Below, in pieces: positions 34,681-43,283 of a stretch of DNA of 64,000 nucleotides. Position numbers and translations under genes: made by a program. Location of the stretch: positions 1 to 64,000 of the forward strand of contig NZ_CAKVKB010000003.1 of the NCBI RefSeq assembly GCF_934754915.1, given 5' to 3'. A model generated the notes under the pieces. It was not told where the DNA came from and did not search any database. It worked only from the letters and a program-made list of their open reading frames with translations. This DNA is from an uncultured Clostridium sp. (GTDB taxonomy: Bacteria > Bacillota > Clostridia > Clostridiales > Clostridiaceae). Within the stretch, counting starts at the first letter, position 1, and each line of letters begins with the position of its first letter.

Positions 34681-35424
34681 ATGGCTGTTACATATAGAAG
34701 TGCAAAAGTTATTTCAAATGAAGAAGTATCAAAAGATATATATAAATTAGTGGTTAAAGATGCAGGTGAAATCAATGCTGGACAATTTTACATGCTAAAA
34801 CTTAATGGAACAACACTTTTGCCAAGACCAATAAGCATATGTGAAAAAGATGGAGACAGACTTACATTTTTATATGCAGTGGTTGGAAATGGAACAAAAG
34901 AATTCTCTAAACTTAAAGAAAATGATGAAATTAATTTAACTGGTCCTCTTGGAAATGGATTTGATTTAAGTAAAGATTATGGAAAAGTGGCATTAGTTTC
35001 AGGAGGAATAGGTACTGCACCTATGTTTGAACTTGCAAAAAGACTTAGAGAAAAAAACAATAGTGAAGTTATAGATTTATATTCTGGATTCAGAGATGAA
35101 ATTTATCTGATTGATGATTTTAAGCCTTATGTCAATGATATAAAGATATCAACAAATACTGGTAAATATGGACATAAAGGATTTGTAACAGATCTTTTAG
35201 ATGTGGAAAAATATGATACAGTATTATGCTGTGGTCCTGAAATCATGATGAAAAAAGTAGTTGAAATGTGTAAAGAAAAGAATGTAAAAGTATATGTTTC
35301 TATGGAAAAGCACATGGCATGTGGAGTTGGTGCCTGTCTAGTATGTACATGTAAGACTAAAGATGGTAATAAGAGAACCTGCAAAGATGGTCCTGTATTT
35401 GATGGATACTATGTAGAATTATAG
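34681..35424 (+). CDS. pyrK: Dihydroorotate dehydrogenase B, electron transfer subunit
   Basis: FAD and [2Fe-2S] subunit that passes electrons from dihydroorotate (via PyrD) to NAD+. 247 aa. Seen: FAD-binding LPRPISIC (47-54), NAD-binding SGGIGTAPM (107-115), CGPEIMM, and the cluster ligands C214, C219, C222 and C234 (C-x4-C-x2-C-x11-C). Its presence identifies the downstream PyrD as the heterotetrameric type 1B enzyme. ATG after GGAGGTTTAAG. Confidence 0.95.
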   Translation: MAVTYRSAKVISNEEVSKDIYKLVVKDAGEINAGQFYMLKLNGTTLLPRPISICEKDGDRLTFLYAVVGNGTKEFSKLKENDEINLTGPLGNGFDLSKDYGKVALVSGGIGTAPMFELAKRLREKNNSEVIDLYSGFRDEIYLIDDFKPYVNDIKISTNTGKYGHKGFVTDLLDVEKYDTVLCCGPEIMMKKVVEMCKEKNVKVYVSMEKHMACGVGACLVCTCKTKDGNKRTCKDGPVFDGYYVEL

Positions 35425-35442
35425 GAATGGGGCGTGATTGAT

Positions 35443-36339
35443 ATGATGAAGGTAAATATTAATGGTGTAGAATTTAAGAATCCTGTAATTGCTGCATCAG
35501 GAACTTTTGGTTTTGGAGCTGAGTATAATAATTTTTATGATGTTGGAATTCTTGGTGGGATATCATCAAAAGGTCTTACTATAAATCCAAAAGCAGGGAA
35601 TGATGGACTTAGAGTATTTGAAACTCCTTCTGGAATGATGAATTCTGTAGGACTTAATAATCCTGGAATAGATGCATTTATAGAAAATGAGCTTCCTAAA
35701 ATGAGAAAGCTTGGTACAAATGTTATAGCTAACATAGGTGGAGGATGTATTGATGATTATGTGGCTGCTGTTACTAAAATAAATGAAACAGATGTTGATA
35801 TGATTGAACTTAATATATCCTGTCCAAATGTAAAGCATGGAGGAATGGCATTTGGAATAAAATCAAACGTTGCATATGATGTTGTTAAGGAAATAAAATC
35901 AATTGTAAAAAAACCATTAATGGTTAAATTGTCACCTAATGCTGAAGATATAGTTGATATGGCAGTTAAATGTCAGGAAGCTGGAGCTGATTCCATTTCA
36001 CTTATAAACACTTTAAAAGGTATGGCAATTGACATATATAAGAGAAAGCCAGTATTTAATAATGTAACAGCAGGTCTTTCTGGTCCCGCTGTAAAACCAG
36101 TAGCTTTAAGAATGGTTTATGAAGTATCTAAAGCAGTTGATATTCCCGTTATAGGTCTTGGAGGAATTTCAAATGGGAAAGATGCTATTGAATTTATGAT
36201 GGCGGGAGCAAGTGCTATTCAGATAGGTACAATTAATTTTATAAATCCTATGGCTGGAAAAGATATTATTGAAGAAATGGAAAATTTCTTGAAGGAACAA
36301 GGGATTAAAGATATAAATGAGATAGTTGGTATAATTTAA
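35443..36339 (+). CDS. pyrD: Dihydroorotate dehydrogenase B, catalytic subunit
   Basis: FMN enzyme oxidising dihydroorotate to orotate, partner of PyrK. 298 aa. Seen: VIAASGTFGFGAEY near the N-terminus, ELNISCPNVKHGG with the catalytic Cys (about residue 127) that marks class 1B, and the FMN phosphate loop GLGGISNGKDAIEFMMAGA. Start ATG 35443 aligns with the family N-terminus (MxxV). GTG 35434 and ATG 35446 are alternatives. Last gene of the main pyr operon; no terminator is clear after it. Confidence 0.94.
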   Translation: MMKVNINGVEFKNPVIAASGTFGFGAEYNNFYDVGILGGISSKGLTINPKAGNDGLRVFETPSGMMNSVGLNNPGIDAFIENELPKMRKLGTNVIANIGGGCIDDYVAAVTKINETDVDMIELNISCPNVKHGGMAFGIKSNVAYDVVKEIKSIVKKPLMVKLSPNAEDIVDMAVKCQEAGADSISLINTLKGMAIDIYKRKPVFNNVTAGLSGPAVKPVALRMVYEVSKAVDIPVIGLGGISNGKDAIEFMMAGASAIQIGTINFINPMAGKDIIEEMENFLKEQGIKDINEIVGII

Positions 36340-36422
36340 TGTTAATGAAAATTAATATTATATAATCTTTCTTTTAAGTGATAAAATGATATTCATGTTA
36401 CTCAGTATTATTATTTATTCAC

Positions 36423-36451
36423 TTGACAAAAAATTACTCTCAAAGTATAAT
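36423..36451 (+). promoter_or_regulatory. Consensus sigma-A promoter
   Basis: TTGACA (36423-36428), exactly 17 bp, TATAAT (36446-36451). A perfect consensus promoter, yet it drives only a broken oxidoreductase gene after a 260-nt leader. Confidence 0.8.
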
Positions 36452-36457
36452 AGTCCT

Positions 36458-36719
36458 ATATCAGTACTATTAAAAACGAATGAAAAATATAAAGGATATC
36501 AATACAAAACAAAAGTATTTTGTATTGCATGGCAGAGTTTTAGTATTATATATAAAAATTATGCCAGAAAAGCATTATATTCTATTTAATCTTATGGACA
36601 TATATTTGTTTAAATTTCAAAAAAATGTTTTGAGAATAACCTTTTGCATTTATTGCAAAAGGTTAACTTTAAAATCAATAGTCCTAAAACAATACAGTAT
36701 TATGAAAGGAATAAATGAT
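36458..36719 (+). other. Leader of the broken oxidoreductase gene, with two hairpins
   Basis: Holds AATACAAAA (36501-36509) / TTTTGTATT (36518-36526) and a 12-bp perfect hairpin TAACCTTTTGCA (36637-36648) / TGCAAAAGGTTA (36654-36665). Neither is followed by a T-run on the plus strand; on the minus strand the second is followed by T-rich sequence. No known riboswitch is recognised. The frame of the downstream gene stays open through this region, probably by chance. Confidence 0.45.
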
Positions 36720-37262
36720 ATGAAAATTTTAATTTTACATGGTAGTGCTCGCAAAAATGGAAATACAGGAATTTTAGCTGATGAATTTGCTCGTGGGGCA
36801 AAAGATGCAGGGCATGAAGTTACTAGAATTGAATTAAAAGAAAAAGTAATTAAAGATTGTGTAGGATGTGGCATCTGTCAGACAAATGGTGGAAAATGTG
36901 TGCAGAAAGATGATATGTTAGATATTTACAATGAAATACTAGACACAGATGTCATTGCTTTCATATCTCCAGTATATTTTTACACATGGACTTCTTTAAT
37001 GAAGCGTGTTCTTGATCGAACATTTGCTATCGAAACTTTACTTACTAATAAAATATTTTATTTGGTTTCAGCTGGAGCTTAACTAGAAGAGAAATATATG
37101 AAAACAATGTTTGATTGCTATCATCAGTATGTTTCATGTTTTCGAGGTGAAGGAAACAAAGATGGAGGGATTCTTATGGCTTATGGTGTGAATTCTCCTG
37201 CTGATGTTAAGAATACAAATTATATACAAATGGCATATGATTTGGGAAATGGAATTATGTAG
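36720..37262 (+). pseudogene. Flavodoxin-fold NAD(P)H-dependent oxidoreductase, interrupted by a stop
   Basis: An FMN-reductase/flavodoxin-like protein of about 181 codons, broken by one in-frame TAA at 37080-37082. Before it: MKILILHGSARKNGNTGILA (the flavodoxin phosphate loop), then a CVGCGICQTNGGKC Cys motif common in this iron-sulfur flavoprotein-like subset, and SPVYFYTWTSLMKRVLDR. After the stop the same frame continues with LEEKYMKTMFDCYHQYVSCF and ends YDLGNGIM. So the reading frame is intact except for that codon, suggesting recent inactivation. Codon use (CGT, CGA, GGG) differs slightly from the pyr genes, consistent with insertion. ATG after GAAAGGA. Confidence 0.8.
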
Positions 37263-37345
37263 AAAAATAAAGCTAAAAAGGCTTAGAAATGTTTCTTCAA
37301 CTGGAATTAAACATAGTATATTAGTATAATAAATTTAAAATATAA

Positions 37346-37374
37346 TTGACAATAATATAATTTGATGGTATCGT
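37346..37374 (+). promoter_or_regulatory. pyrE promoter
   Basis: TTGACA (37346-37351), 17-bp spacer, TATCGT (37369-37374) with an upstream TG (TGGTATCGT, extended -10). Gives pyrE its own transcript. Confidence 0.65.
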
Positions 37375-37397
37375 AATAACAATGGATAAACCCCTTT

Positions 37398-37485
37398 AAA
37401 TTGATTCGAGAAATCAATAAGGAAGTTATGAGAAACCGTAGGCGTATTATGTCTTCCTTTATTTTATAAAAGGAAGACTTTTTTG
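37398..37485 (+). promoter_or_regulatory. PyrR-type transcription attenuator of pyrE
   Basis: Same order of elements as before pyrB: anti-antiterminator TTGATTCGAGAAATCAA (37401-37417); antiterminator arm ATCAATAAGGAAG (37413-37425), identical to the pyrB leader; terminator GTCTTCCTTT (37451-37460) / AAAGGAAGAC (37469-37478) plus a T-run. The binding-loop sequence (CGAGA) is shorter than in the pyrB leader. Spacing between the 5' and 3' antiterminator arms is shorter too. Confidence 0.78.
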
Positions 37486-37613
37486 TATATGTAAAAAATA
37501 ATTAATGTATGCAAAATAAAGATTAAGAAGTTTGCGATTAAAATTAATTATTTAGGGGTAAGTGGCATCAGGCTACTTTGTTATTAATATTAAAATTAAC
37601 GGAGGAATTAAAG

Positions 37614-38288
37614 ATGAAAGCTTACAAGAAAGAATTTATTGATTTTATGATAGAATGTGGAGTGTTAACATTCGGAGATTTTGTTACTAAGAGCGGAAGA
37701 AAGACACCATTCTTTGTTAATACCGGGAATTATCAAACAGGAAGCCAGTTAAGCAGACTTGGAGCATTTTATGCAGAAGCGATAAAAGAAAACTTTGGTG
37801 AAGATTATGATATATTATTTGGACCTGCATACAAGGGAATCCCATTAGGTGTTACAACTGCAATTGCATTATCAGAAAAATATGATATAGATGTTAAGTA
37901 CTGTTCAAACAGAAAAGAAGTTAAAGACCATGGAGATAAGGGAATTCTTTTAGGAAGTAAATTAAAGGATGGAGATAAAGTTCTTATAGTTGAAGATGTA
38001 ACAACAGCAGGAACTTCAATTTATGAAACAATGCCTATATTGAAGAGTCAGGGAGATGTTGATGTTAAAGGACTTATAATTTCTGTTGACAGAATGGAAA
38101 AAGGCCAGGGAGAAAAATCGGCGTTATCTGAGATAAGAGAAAAGTTTGGATTTAAAACTTGTGCGATAGTTACAATGGCAGAAGTTATTGAATACTTATA
38201 TAACAAGGAAATTAATGGAACTGTGCTTATAAACGATGAAATAAAGGCTAGAATTGATGATTATTATGCTCAATATGGTGCAAAGTAA
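37614..38288 (+). CDS. pyrE: Orotate phosphoribosyltransferase
   Basis: Transfers phosphoribose from PRPP to orotate giving OMP, the penultimate step to UMP. 224 aa. Seen: the PRPP-binding motif IVEDVTTAGTS (residues 125-135), FGPAYKGIPLG, and the flexible-loop region NRKEVKDHGDKG. ATG 37614 after GGAGGAATTAAAG. It is separated from pyrBICFKD by a broken flavodoxin-like gene and has its own promoter and attenuator, so it can be co-regulated despite the separation. Confidence 0.95.
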   Translation: MKAYKKEFIDFMIECGVLTFGDFVTKSGRKTPFFVNTGNYQTGSQLSRLGAFYAEAIKENFGEDYDILFGPAYKGIPLGVTTAIALSEKYDIDVKYCSNRKEVKDHGDKGILLGSKLKDGDKVLIVEDVTTAGTSIYETMPILKSQGDVDVKGLIISVDRMEKGQGEKSALSEIREKFGFKTCAIVTMAEVIEYLYNKEINGTVLINDEIKARIDDYYAQYGAK

Positions 38289-38305
38289 AATAAATTTATT
38301 TTGAA

Positions 38306-38343
38306 ATAAAGCTGCTTCTAAATTATTAGAGGCAGCTTTATTC
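38306..38343 (+). terminator. Rho-independent terminator
   Basis: Stem AAAGCTGCTTCTAA / TTAGAGGCAGCTTT, loop ATTA or smaller, tail ATTCGTT. Follows pyrE. Confidence 0.85.
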
Positions 38344-38787
38344 GTTGTATAATTTAATAGATTGACAATAGAACAACAATTATAAATTGAGCAAAGAGAT
38401 GATTATGATAGTACTTAAATGAAAAACTGCAATTTATATTTAATTTTGATAATGGATAATTAATATTAGTTAAGCATAAATATCTGCATGAAGTGACTGT
38501 ATATCAAATGATATCTTTAATATAAGATTTTGCTATATATTTATTTGAATTAATAAAAAAATGAAACTTTTAAATTACTAATACATTTGAATGAATAGTC
38601 AGAAAATAAAAACAACAAAAAATGTTATATTTTTAACAAAGCTTTTAAAGAAATGCATGGAAAAGTCACTAAAAAGAACACGCATTTAGATAAAAATTAT
38701 ATATTTAGGAATAAATTTAAAACAAATATGATTTTTAACTATAAAAAACAAATATTTTTTTGATTATTTTAAAAAAAACTTTTGTTT
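38344..38787. other. Long intergenic region upstream of pflB
   Basis: No gene. Two weak regulatory look-alikes: a Rex-like site ATGTTATATTTTTAACAA (38622-38639), matching 12 of 14 fixed positions of TTGTTAANNNNTTAACAA, and a CodY-like box AATAGTCAGAAAATA (38594-38608), 12 of 15. Redox (Rex) control of pyruvate formate-lyase would make biological sense, but the site lies about 150 bp before the likely promoter. Otherwise featureless A/T. Confidence 0.35.
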
Positions 38788-38818
38788 TTGTCGATTTTGT
38801 ATTATAATCATATTGAAA
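38788..38818 (+). promoter_or_regulatory. Probable pflB promoter
   Basis: TATAAT (38813-38818) with TTGTCG (38788-38793) at a long 19-bp spacing. It leaves a leader of about 97 nt containing the small hairpin CAAAGT/ACTTTG (38828-38845). Confidence 0.5.
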
Positions 38819-38921
38819 ATGATTTAACAAAGTTTTAAGACTTTGAGTAAATTATCAAACAATTTGTATAGTACAAAAGAAGAAACTTATAATAGTATAC
38901 AAAACAAAGGAGGAAACAATT

Positions 38922-41153
38922 ATGTTTAAACAATGGGATGGGTTTAAAAGTGGACAATGGCAAAAAAGTGTTGATGTAAGAAACTTTATTCAACTTAACT
39001 ACACTCCTTATGAAGGTGATGATTCTTTCTTAACTGGAGCAAGTGAAAACACTACTAAATTATGGGATGAAGTAAGTGACTTATTCAAAAAAGAAAGAGA
39101 TAATGGCGGAGTTTTAGATGTTGATACTAAGACAGCATCAAGAATAAATGCTTATGCACCAGGATATATAGACAAAGCAATTGAAAAAATTGTAGGAGTT
39201 CAAACTGATGCACCTTTAAAGAGAGCTGTAATGGCTGAAGGTGGAATAAGAATGGCTGAAAATGCAGCTAAAGCTTATGGATATGAAGTTGATTCTAAGA
39301 TTTCTGAAATATTTACTAAGTACAGAAAAACTCACAACCAAGGAGTTTTCGATGCTTATACAGATGAAATGAGATTAGCTAGAAAATCAGGTATCGTTAC
39401 AGGTCTTCCAGATGCTTATGGTAGAGGAAGAATCATAGGTGACTACAGAAGAGTTGCTTTATACGGTGTTGATAGATTAATCGAAGATAAATTAGCACAA
39501 AAGAAATCATTAGAAGTAAGCACAATAGATGAAGATGTTATCAGATTAAGAGAAGAAATATCTGATCAAATAGTTGCATTAAAAGAACTTAAAGAAATGG
39601 CATTAAGTTATGGAATAGATATATCTGGACCAGCAAGCAATGCACAGGAAGCAGTTCAATGGTTATACTTTGGATATTTAGCAGCAATTAAACAACAAAA
39701 TGGTGCTGCAATGTCACTTGGTAGAACTTCTACATTCTTAGATATATACATTGAAAGAGATTTACAAAATGGAGTTATAACTGAAGAAGAAGCTCAAGAA
39801 ATAATTGACCATTTCGTAATGAAATTAAGATTAGTTAAATTCTTAAGAACTCCAGAATATAACGATTTATTCTCAGGAGATCCAACTTGGGTTACTGAAT
39901 CAATTGGTGGTATGGGATTAGATGGAAGAACTTTAGTTACTAAGAACTCATTCAGAATTCTTAACACACTATACACTATAGGACCATCACCAGAACCAAA
40001 CTTAACTGTATTATGGTCAACAAGATTACCTCAAGGATTCAAAGATTTCTGCTCTAAGGTATCTATTGATACAAGTTCAGTACAATACGAAAATGATGAT
40101 TTAATGGCTACATACTGGGGAGACGATTATGCTATAGCTTGTTGCGTATCTGCAATGAAAGTTGGTAAGCAAATGCAATTCTTTGGTGCAAGAGTTAACT
40201 TAGCTAAAACTTTACTTTATACTATAAACGGTGGTAGAGATGAAAAGTCTGGAGTACAAGTTGGACCTAAGATGGAACCAATAACTTCTGAATACTTAGA
40301 TTATAATGAAGTAATGGAAAAATTTGAAGTAATGACAGACTGGTTAGCTAATCTTTATGTTAATACTTTAAATGTAATTCACTACATGCATGACAAATAT
40401 TCTTATGAAAGCTTACAAATGGCTTTACATGACAGAGATGTATTCAGAACAATGGCTTGTGGTATAGCTGGACTTTCAGTTTGTGCTGACTCACTTTCAG
40501 CTATTAAATATGCTAAAGTTAAGCCAATAAGAAATGAAGAAGGAATAGCTGTGGACTTCGAAGTTGAAGGTGAATTCCCTAAATACGGAAATGATGATAA
40601 CAGAGTTGATGATATTGCTGTATACTTAGTTGAAAACATGATGAACAAAATCAGAAAGAACAAGACTTACAGAAATGCATATCATACTCAATCAGTATTA
40701 ACTATAACTTCTAACGTTGTTTATGGTAAGAAAACTGGTACTACTCCATGTGGTAGAAAAGCTGGAGAGCCATTTGCACCAGGAGCTAATCCAATGCACG
40801 GAAGAGATAACAGTGGTTCATTAGCATCATTAAACTCAGTTGCTAAGCTTCCATATGAACATTCTCAAGATGGTATTTCTAACACATTCTCAATTGTACC
40901 AGATGCATTAGGAAAATCCAAAGAACAACAAATAACTAACTTAAGTGCTATGATGGATGGATACTTTGGTCAAGATGCTCATCACTTAAATGTTAATGTA
41001 TTTAACAGAGAAACATTATTAGATGCTATGGAACATCCAGAAGAATATCCACAATTAACTATAAGAGTTTCAGGATATGCTGTAAACTTCATTAAGTTAA
41101 CAAGAGAACAGCAATTAGATGTTATAAACAGAACATTCCACGAAAAAATGTAG
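38922..41153 (+). CDS. pflB: Pyruvate formate-lyase
   Basis: Glycyl-radical enzyme converting pyruvate and CoA to acetyl-CoA and formate under anaerobiosis; 743 aa. Seen: the catalytic Cys pair in AIACCVSAM (C407, C408), the glycyl-radical loop RVSGYA with Gly718, 25 residues from the C-terminus, and CGIAGLSVCADSLSAIKYAK. RBS AAAGGAGGAAACAATT is near ideal, and codon use shifts toward AAC, TTC and TAC, signs of high expression. Followed by a terminator, then by its activase gene. Confidence 0.97.
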   Translation: MFKQWDGFKSGQWQKSVDVRNFIQLNYTPYEGDDSFLTGASENTTKLWDEVSDLFKKERDNGGVLDVDTKTASRINAYAPGYIDKAIEKIVGVQTDAPLKRAVMAEGGIRMAENAAKAYGYEVDSKISEIFTKYRKTHNQGVFDAYTDEMRLARKSGIVTGLPDAYGRGRIIGDYRRVALYGVDRLIEDKLAQKKSLEVSTIDEDVIRLREEISDQIVALKELKEMALSYGIDISGPASNAQEAVQWLYFGYLAAIKQQNGAAMSLGRTSTFLDIYIERDLQNGVITEEEAQEIIDHFVMKLRLVKFLRTPEYNDLFSGDPTWVTESIGGMGLDGRTLVTKNSFRILNTLYTIGPSPEPNLTVLWSTRLPQGFKDFCSKVSIDTSSVQYENDDLMATYWGDDYAIACCVSAMKVGKQMQFFGARVNLAKTLLYTINGGRDEKSGVQVGPKMEPITSEYLDYNEVMEKFEVMTDWLANLYVNTLNVIHYMHDKYSYESLQMALHDRDVFRTMACGIAGLSVCADSLSAIKYAKVKPIRNEEGIAVDFEVEGEFPKYGNDDNRVDDIAVYLVENMMNKIRKNKTYRNAYHTQSVLTITSNVVYGKKTGTTPCGRKAGEPFAPGANPMHGRDNSGSLASLNSVAKLPYEHSQDGISNTFSIVPDALGKSKEQQITNLSAMMDGYFGQDAHHLNVNVFNRETLLDAMEHPEEYPQLTIRVSGYAVNFIKLTREQQLDVINRTFHEKM

Positions 41154-41202
41154 TTTTAATTTCATCTACTTACAAAAGATAAAATAATTAAAGATAATTA
41201 AT

Positions 41203-41245
41203 TTAGAATCCTGGATGATTTTTCATTATCCAGGATTCTGTTTTA
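41203..41245 (+). terminator. Rho-independent terminator
   Basis: Stem AGAATCCTGGAT / ATCCAGGATTCT, loop about 12 nt, then GTTTTAAA. Between pflB and pflA, so the activase is expressed by read-through or its own promoter. Confidence 0.85.
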
Positions 41246-41405
41246 AAATAAAATTTATAAAGAAATTTTGAAAAATATATATTATTTAAAGAAATACTAA
41301 TAGCATATCTAACAAAACTCATAATTGTTAAGTGTTAAATAGGTAATGCATAGGATAGTTATAATAAATGCGAAAATCAAATGATAATGAAGGTGGAATA
41401 CGATT

Positions 41406-42116
41406 ATGGTTAAAGGAACAATTCATTCAGTTGAAAGTATGGGACTTGTAGATGGACCAGGAATAAGAGTGGTTATATTTTTTCAGGGATGTGCGTTAAG
41501 ATGTAAATTCTGTCACAATCCTGATACATGGACTCAAAATGGAGGAGAAGAGTATACTCCAGAACAGCTTGTTGATAGAATAGAAAGATTTAAAAGTTAT
41601 TTTGCAGCAAGTGGAGGGGGAGTAACTTTTTCAGGAGGAGATCCATTAAGACAACCTGAATTTTTATTAGAAACATTAAAGCTGTGTAAAGAAAAAGGGA
41701 TAAATACATGCCTTGATACTTCAGGCTATGGATTTGGTGATTATGACGAAATATTAAAATATACAGATCTTGTTTTATATGATATAAAACATTATACAAG
41801 AGAAGGATATAAGAATATAACTTTGATGGAAATTGATGAAACATTAAAGTTTCTTGAGGCTATGAAAAGAAATAATACAGAAATATGGATAAGACAAGTG
41901 GTTGTGCCTGGATTTACAGACAGCAGAGAGTATTTAGAAGGGCTTAAGAAATATATAGATACAATACCTAATATAAAAAGAGTTGAACTACTTCCATATC
42001 ATCTATTAGGAGTAAATAAATATGAGATAATGAAAATCAGATATCCATTAGAAGGTGTTGAAGCTATGGATAAAGAGCTGTGTAAAAAATATCAAGAAGA
42101 AATATTTGGATATTAA
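41406..42116 (+). CDS. pflA: Pyruvate formate-lyase activating enzyme
   Basis: Radical-SAM enzyme that installs the glycyl radical in PflB; 236 aa, normal. Seen: the [4Fe-4S] motif CALRCKFC (C29-x3-C33-x2-C36), SAM-contact region FSGGDPL, and LYDIKH. RBS AAGGTGGAATACGATT. Located directly after pflB as in most Firmicutes, with a terminator between, a common way to make the activase in smaller amounts. Confidence 0.96.
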   Translation: MVKGTIHSVESMGLVDGPGIRVVIFFQGCALRCKFCHNPDTWTQNGGEEYTPEQLVDRIERFKSYFAASGGGVTFSGGDPLRQPEFLLETLKLCKEKGINTCLDTSGYGFGDYDEILKYTDLVLYDIKHYTREGYKNITLMEIDETLKFLEAMKRNNTEIWIRQVVVPGFTDSREYLEGLKKYIDTIPNIKRVELLPYHLLGVNKYEIMKIRYPLEGVEAMDKELCKKYQEEIFGY

Positions 42117-42123
42117 TGAGTAG

Positions 42124-42158
42124 ACTGCATAAATTAAATAAGAATTTATGCAGTTTTA
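42124..42158 (+). terminator. Rho-independent terminator
   Basis: Stem ACTGCATAAATT (42124-42135) / AATTTATGCAGT (42143-42154), then TTTAATTTTT. Follows pflA. Confidence 0.88.
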
Positions 42159-42198
42159 ATTTTTAACCCAAATAAGTCAAGAATATATTAAAAAAATG

Positions 42199-42229
42199 TT
42201 GACATTAACACAACGTTAAAGTTTATACT
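42199..42229 (+). promoter_or_regulatory. MerR-type promoter/operator (19-bp spacer)
   Basis: TTGACA (42199-42204) and TATACT (42224-42229) are separated by 19 bp, the over-long spacer diagnostic of MerR-activated promoters. Within the spacer is the dyad TTAAC-ACAAC-GTTAA (42205-42219). It lies directly before the MerR gene, so autoregulation is expected. Confidence 0.8.
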
Positions 42230-42278
42230 AAGATTAATCCTTAAGGAATATATTAACATTAAAGCATTGGAGGGATTG

Positions 42279-43073
42279 ATGATTATGCTTACAATAGGAG
42301 AATTCTCGAAAATATGTAAAGTGACAACAAGGACACTACGCCATTATGATAACATAGATCTAATAAAACCAATAAAAATCAATGAAGAAAATAATTATAG
42401 ATATTATGATATAAGCCAGATAAGGACTATGATTCTTATCTCTAAACTGAAAAAATATAATTTTTCTTTAGAAGAAATAAAGCAAGTTATTTTAGAAAAT
42501 GATAGAAAATTTATAATTGATATGATGAATCTAAAGAAAGCAGAGATTCATAAAACAATACAGGATTTTGAAAGGTTAGAGAAAGATATGAATAATGACT
42601 TAATTAATTTAGAGAAAGGATTTGATATTATGTCATTTATGGATAAAATTGAAGTGAAAATAGTAAATGCAGAAGATATGAACATTATTTCAACCCGTCA
42701 GATTATGAGTACTGAAGAGTATGGAAAATATATAGGTAAACTTTTTGAAAGAGTAGCAAAGGAAAAACTTACAGTTATAGGTCCGCCAATGTCTATTTAT
42801 TATGGAGAGGAGTTTAATCATGATGCAAATGATACTGAAATAGCAGTTCCTATAAAAGAAAGAATATCAAATTCAAAAATATTTAAAGGCAGAAAATGTG
42901 CAATGGCAGTTATAAAAGGTGAATATGATAAACTTTCAGAAGGATATGCAAAGATTATTGAATGGATATCAGAAAATAATTATGAAATATCTGGTGAATT
43001 TTATGAAAAATATATAAGTGGTCCGATTGATTCAGATGATATTATTACACAAATATACGTTCCTGTAAATTAA
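42279..43073 (+). CDS. MerR-family regulator with GyrI-like effector domain
   Basis: Two-domain transcription regulator, 265 aa, of the BmrR/TipA type. N-terminal MerR winged helix: MLTIGEFSKICKVTTRTLRH then YDNIDLIKP and YRYYDISQ (first 50 residues); a dimerisation coiled coil about 75-120; and a C-terminal GyrI-like/AraC effector-binding domain (about 125-265) that in relatives binds cationic hydrophobic drugs. Start ATG 42279 is 4-5 bp after GGAGGG; ATG 42285 is the alternative. No transporter gene is adjacent, so targets other than itself are unknown. Confidence 0.88.
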   Translation: MIMLTIGEFSKICKVTTRTLRHYDNIDLIKPIKINEENNYRYYDISQIRTMILISKLKKYNFSLEEIKQVILENDRKFIIDMMNLKKAEIHKTIQDFERLEKDMNNDLINLEKGFDIMSFMDKIEVKIVNAEDMNIISTRQIMSTEEYGKYIGKLFERVAKEKLTVIGPPMSIYYGEEFNHDANDTEIAVPIKERISNSKIFKGRKCAMAVIKGEYDKLSEGYAKIIEWISENNYEISGEFYEKYISGPIDSDDIITQIYVPVN

Positions 43074-43087
43074 AAAAAATATATATA

Positions 43088-43142
43088 ACAACATAATAAG
43101 TAAAGATTTTATCTTTCATTGTTAATTGAATTATACTTGTAT
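43088..43142 (-). repeat. Interspersed intergenic repeat, copy 8 (short)
   Basis: Minus orientation, with one heptamer. Read on that strand: TATAATTCAATTA, ACAATGA, AAGATAAAATCTTTA, CTTATTATGTTG. The hairpin is reduced. Lies between converging genes. Confidence 0.65.
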
Positions 43143-43215
43143 AAAATATTATGATTGAATATCCTTAGAGTGTTTTATAAATTTTTAATTTGTAATTACT
43201 GTTTTATGAAAATAG

Positions 43216-43258
43216 AGCTGTTACATGAGAAAATAAGTCCAATTTCCATGTAACAGCT
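43216..43258. terminator. Bidirectional terminator hairpin
   Basis: Perfect 12-bp arms AGCTGTTACATG (43216-43227) and CATGTAACAGCT (43247-43258), flanked by A/T on both sides. It sits between the converging MerR and exonuclease genes, 25 bp from the exonuclease stop. Confidence 0.75.
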
Positions 43259-43283
43259 TAATTTGTATTTTAAATAAATTATT

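Noticed and set aside
36386..36589. 67-codon frame upstream of the broken oxidoreductase
   Set aside because: Starts before and spans the TTGACA/TATAAT promoter; no ribosome site or domain.
36480..36719. 80-codon in-frame extension of the flavodoxin-like gene
   Set aside because: Family N-terminus is MKILILHGSARKNGNTG at 36720 with its own GAAAGGA site; the extension covers hairpins.
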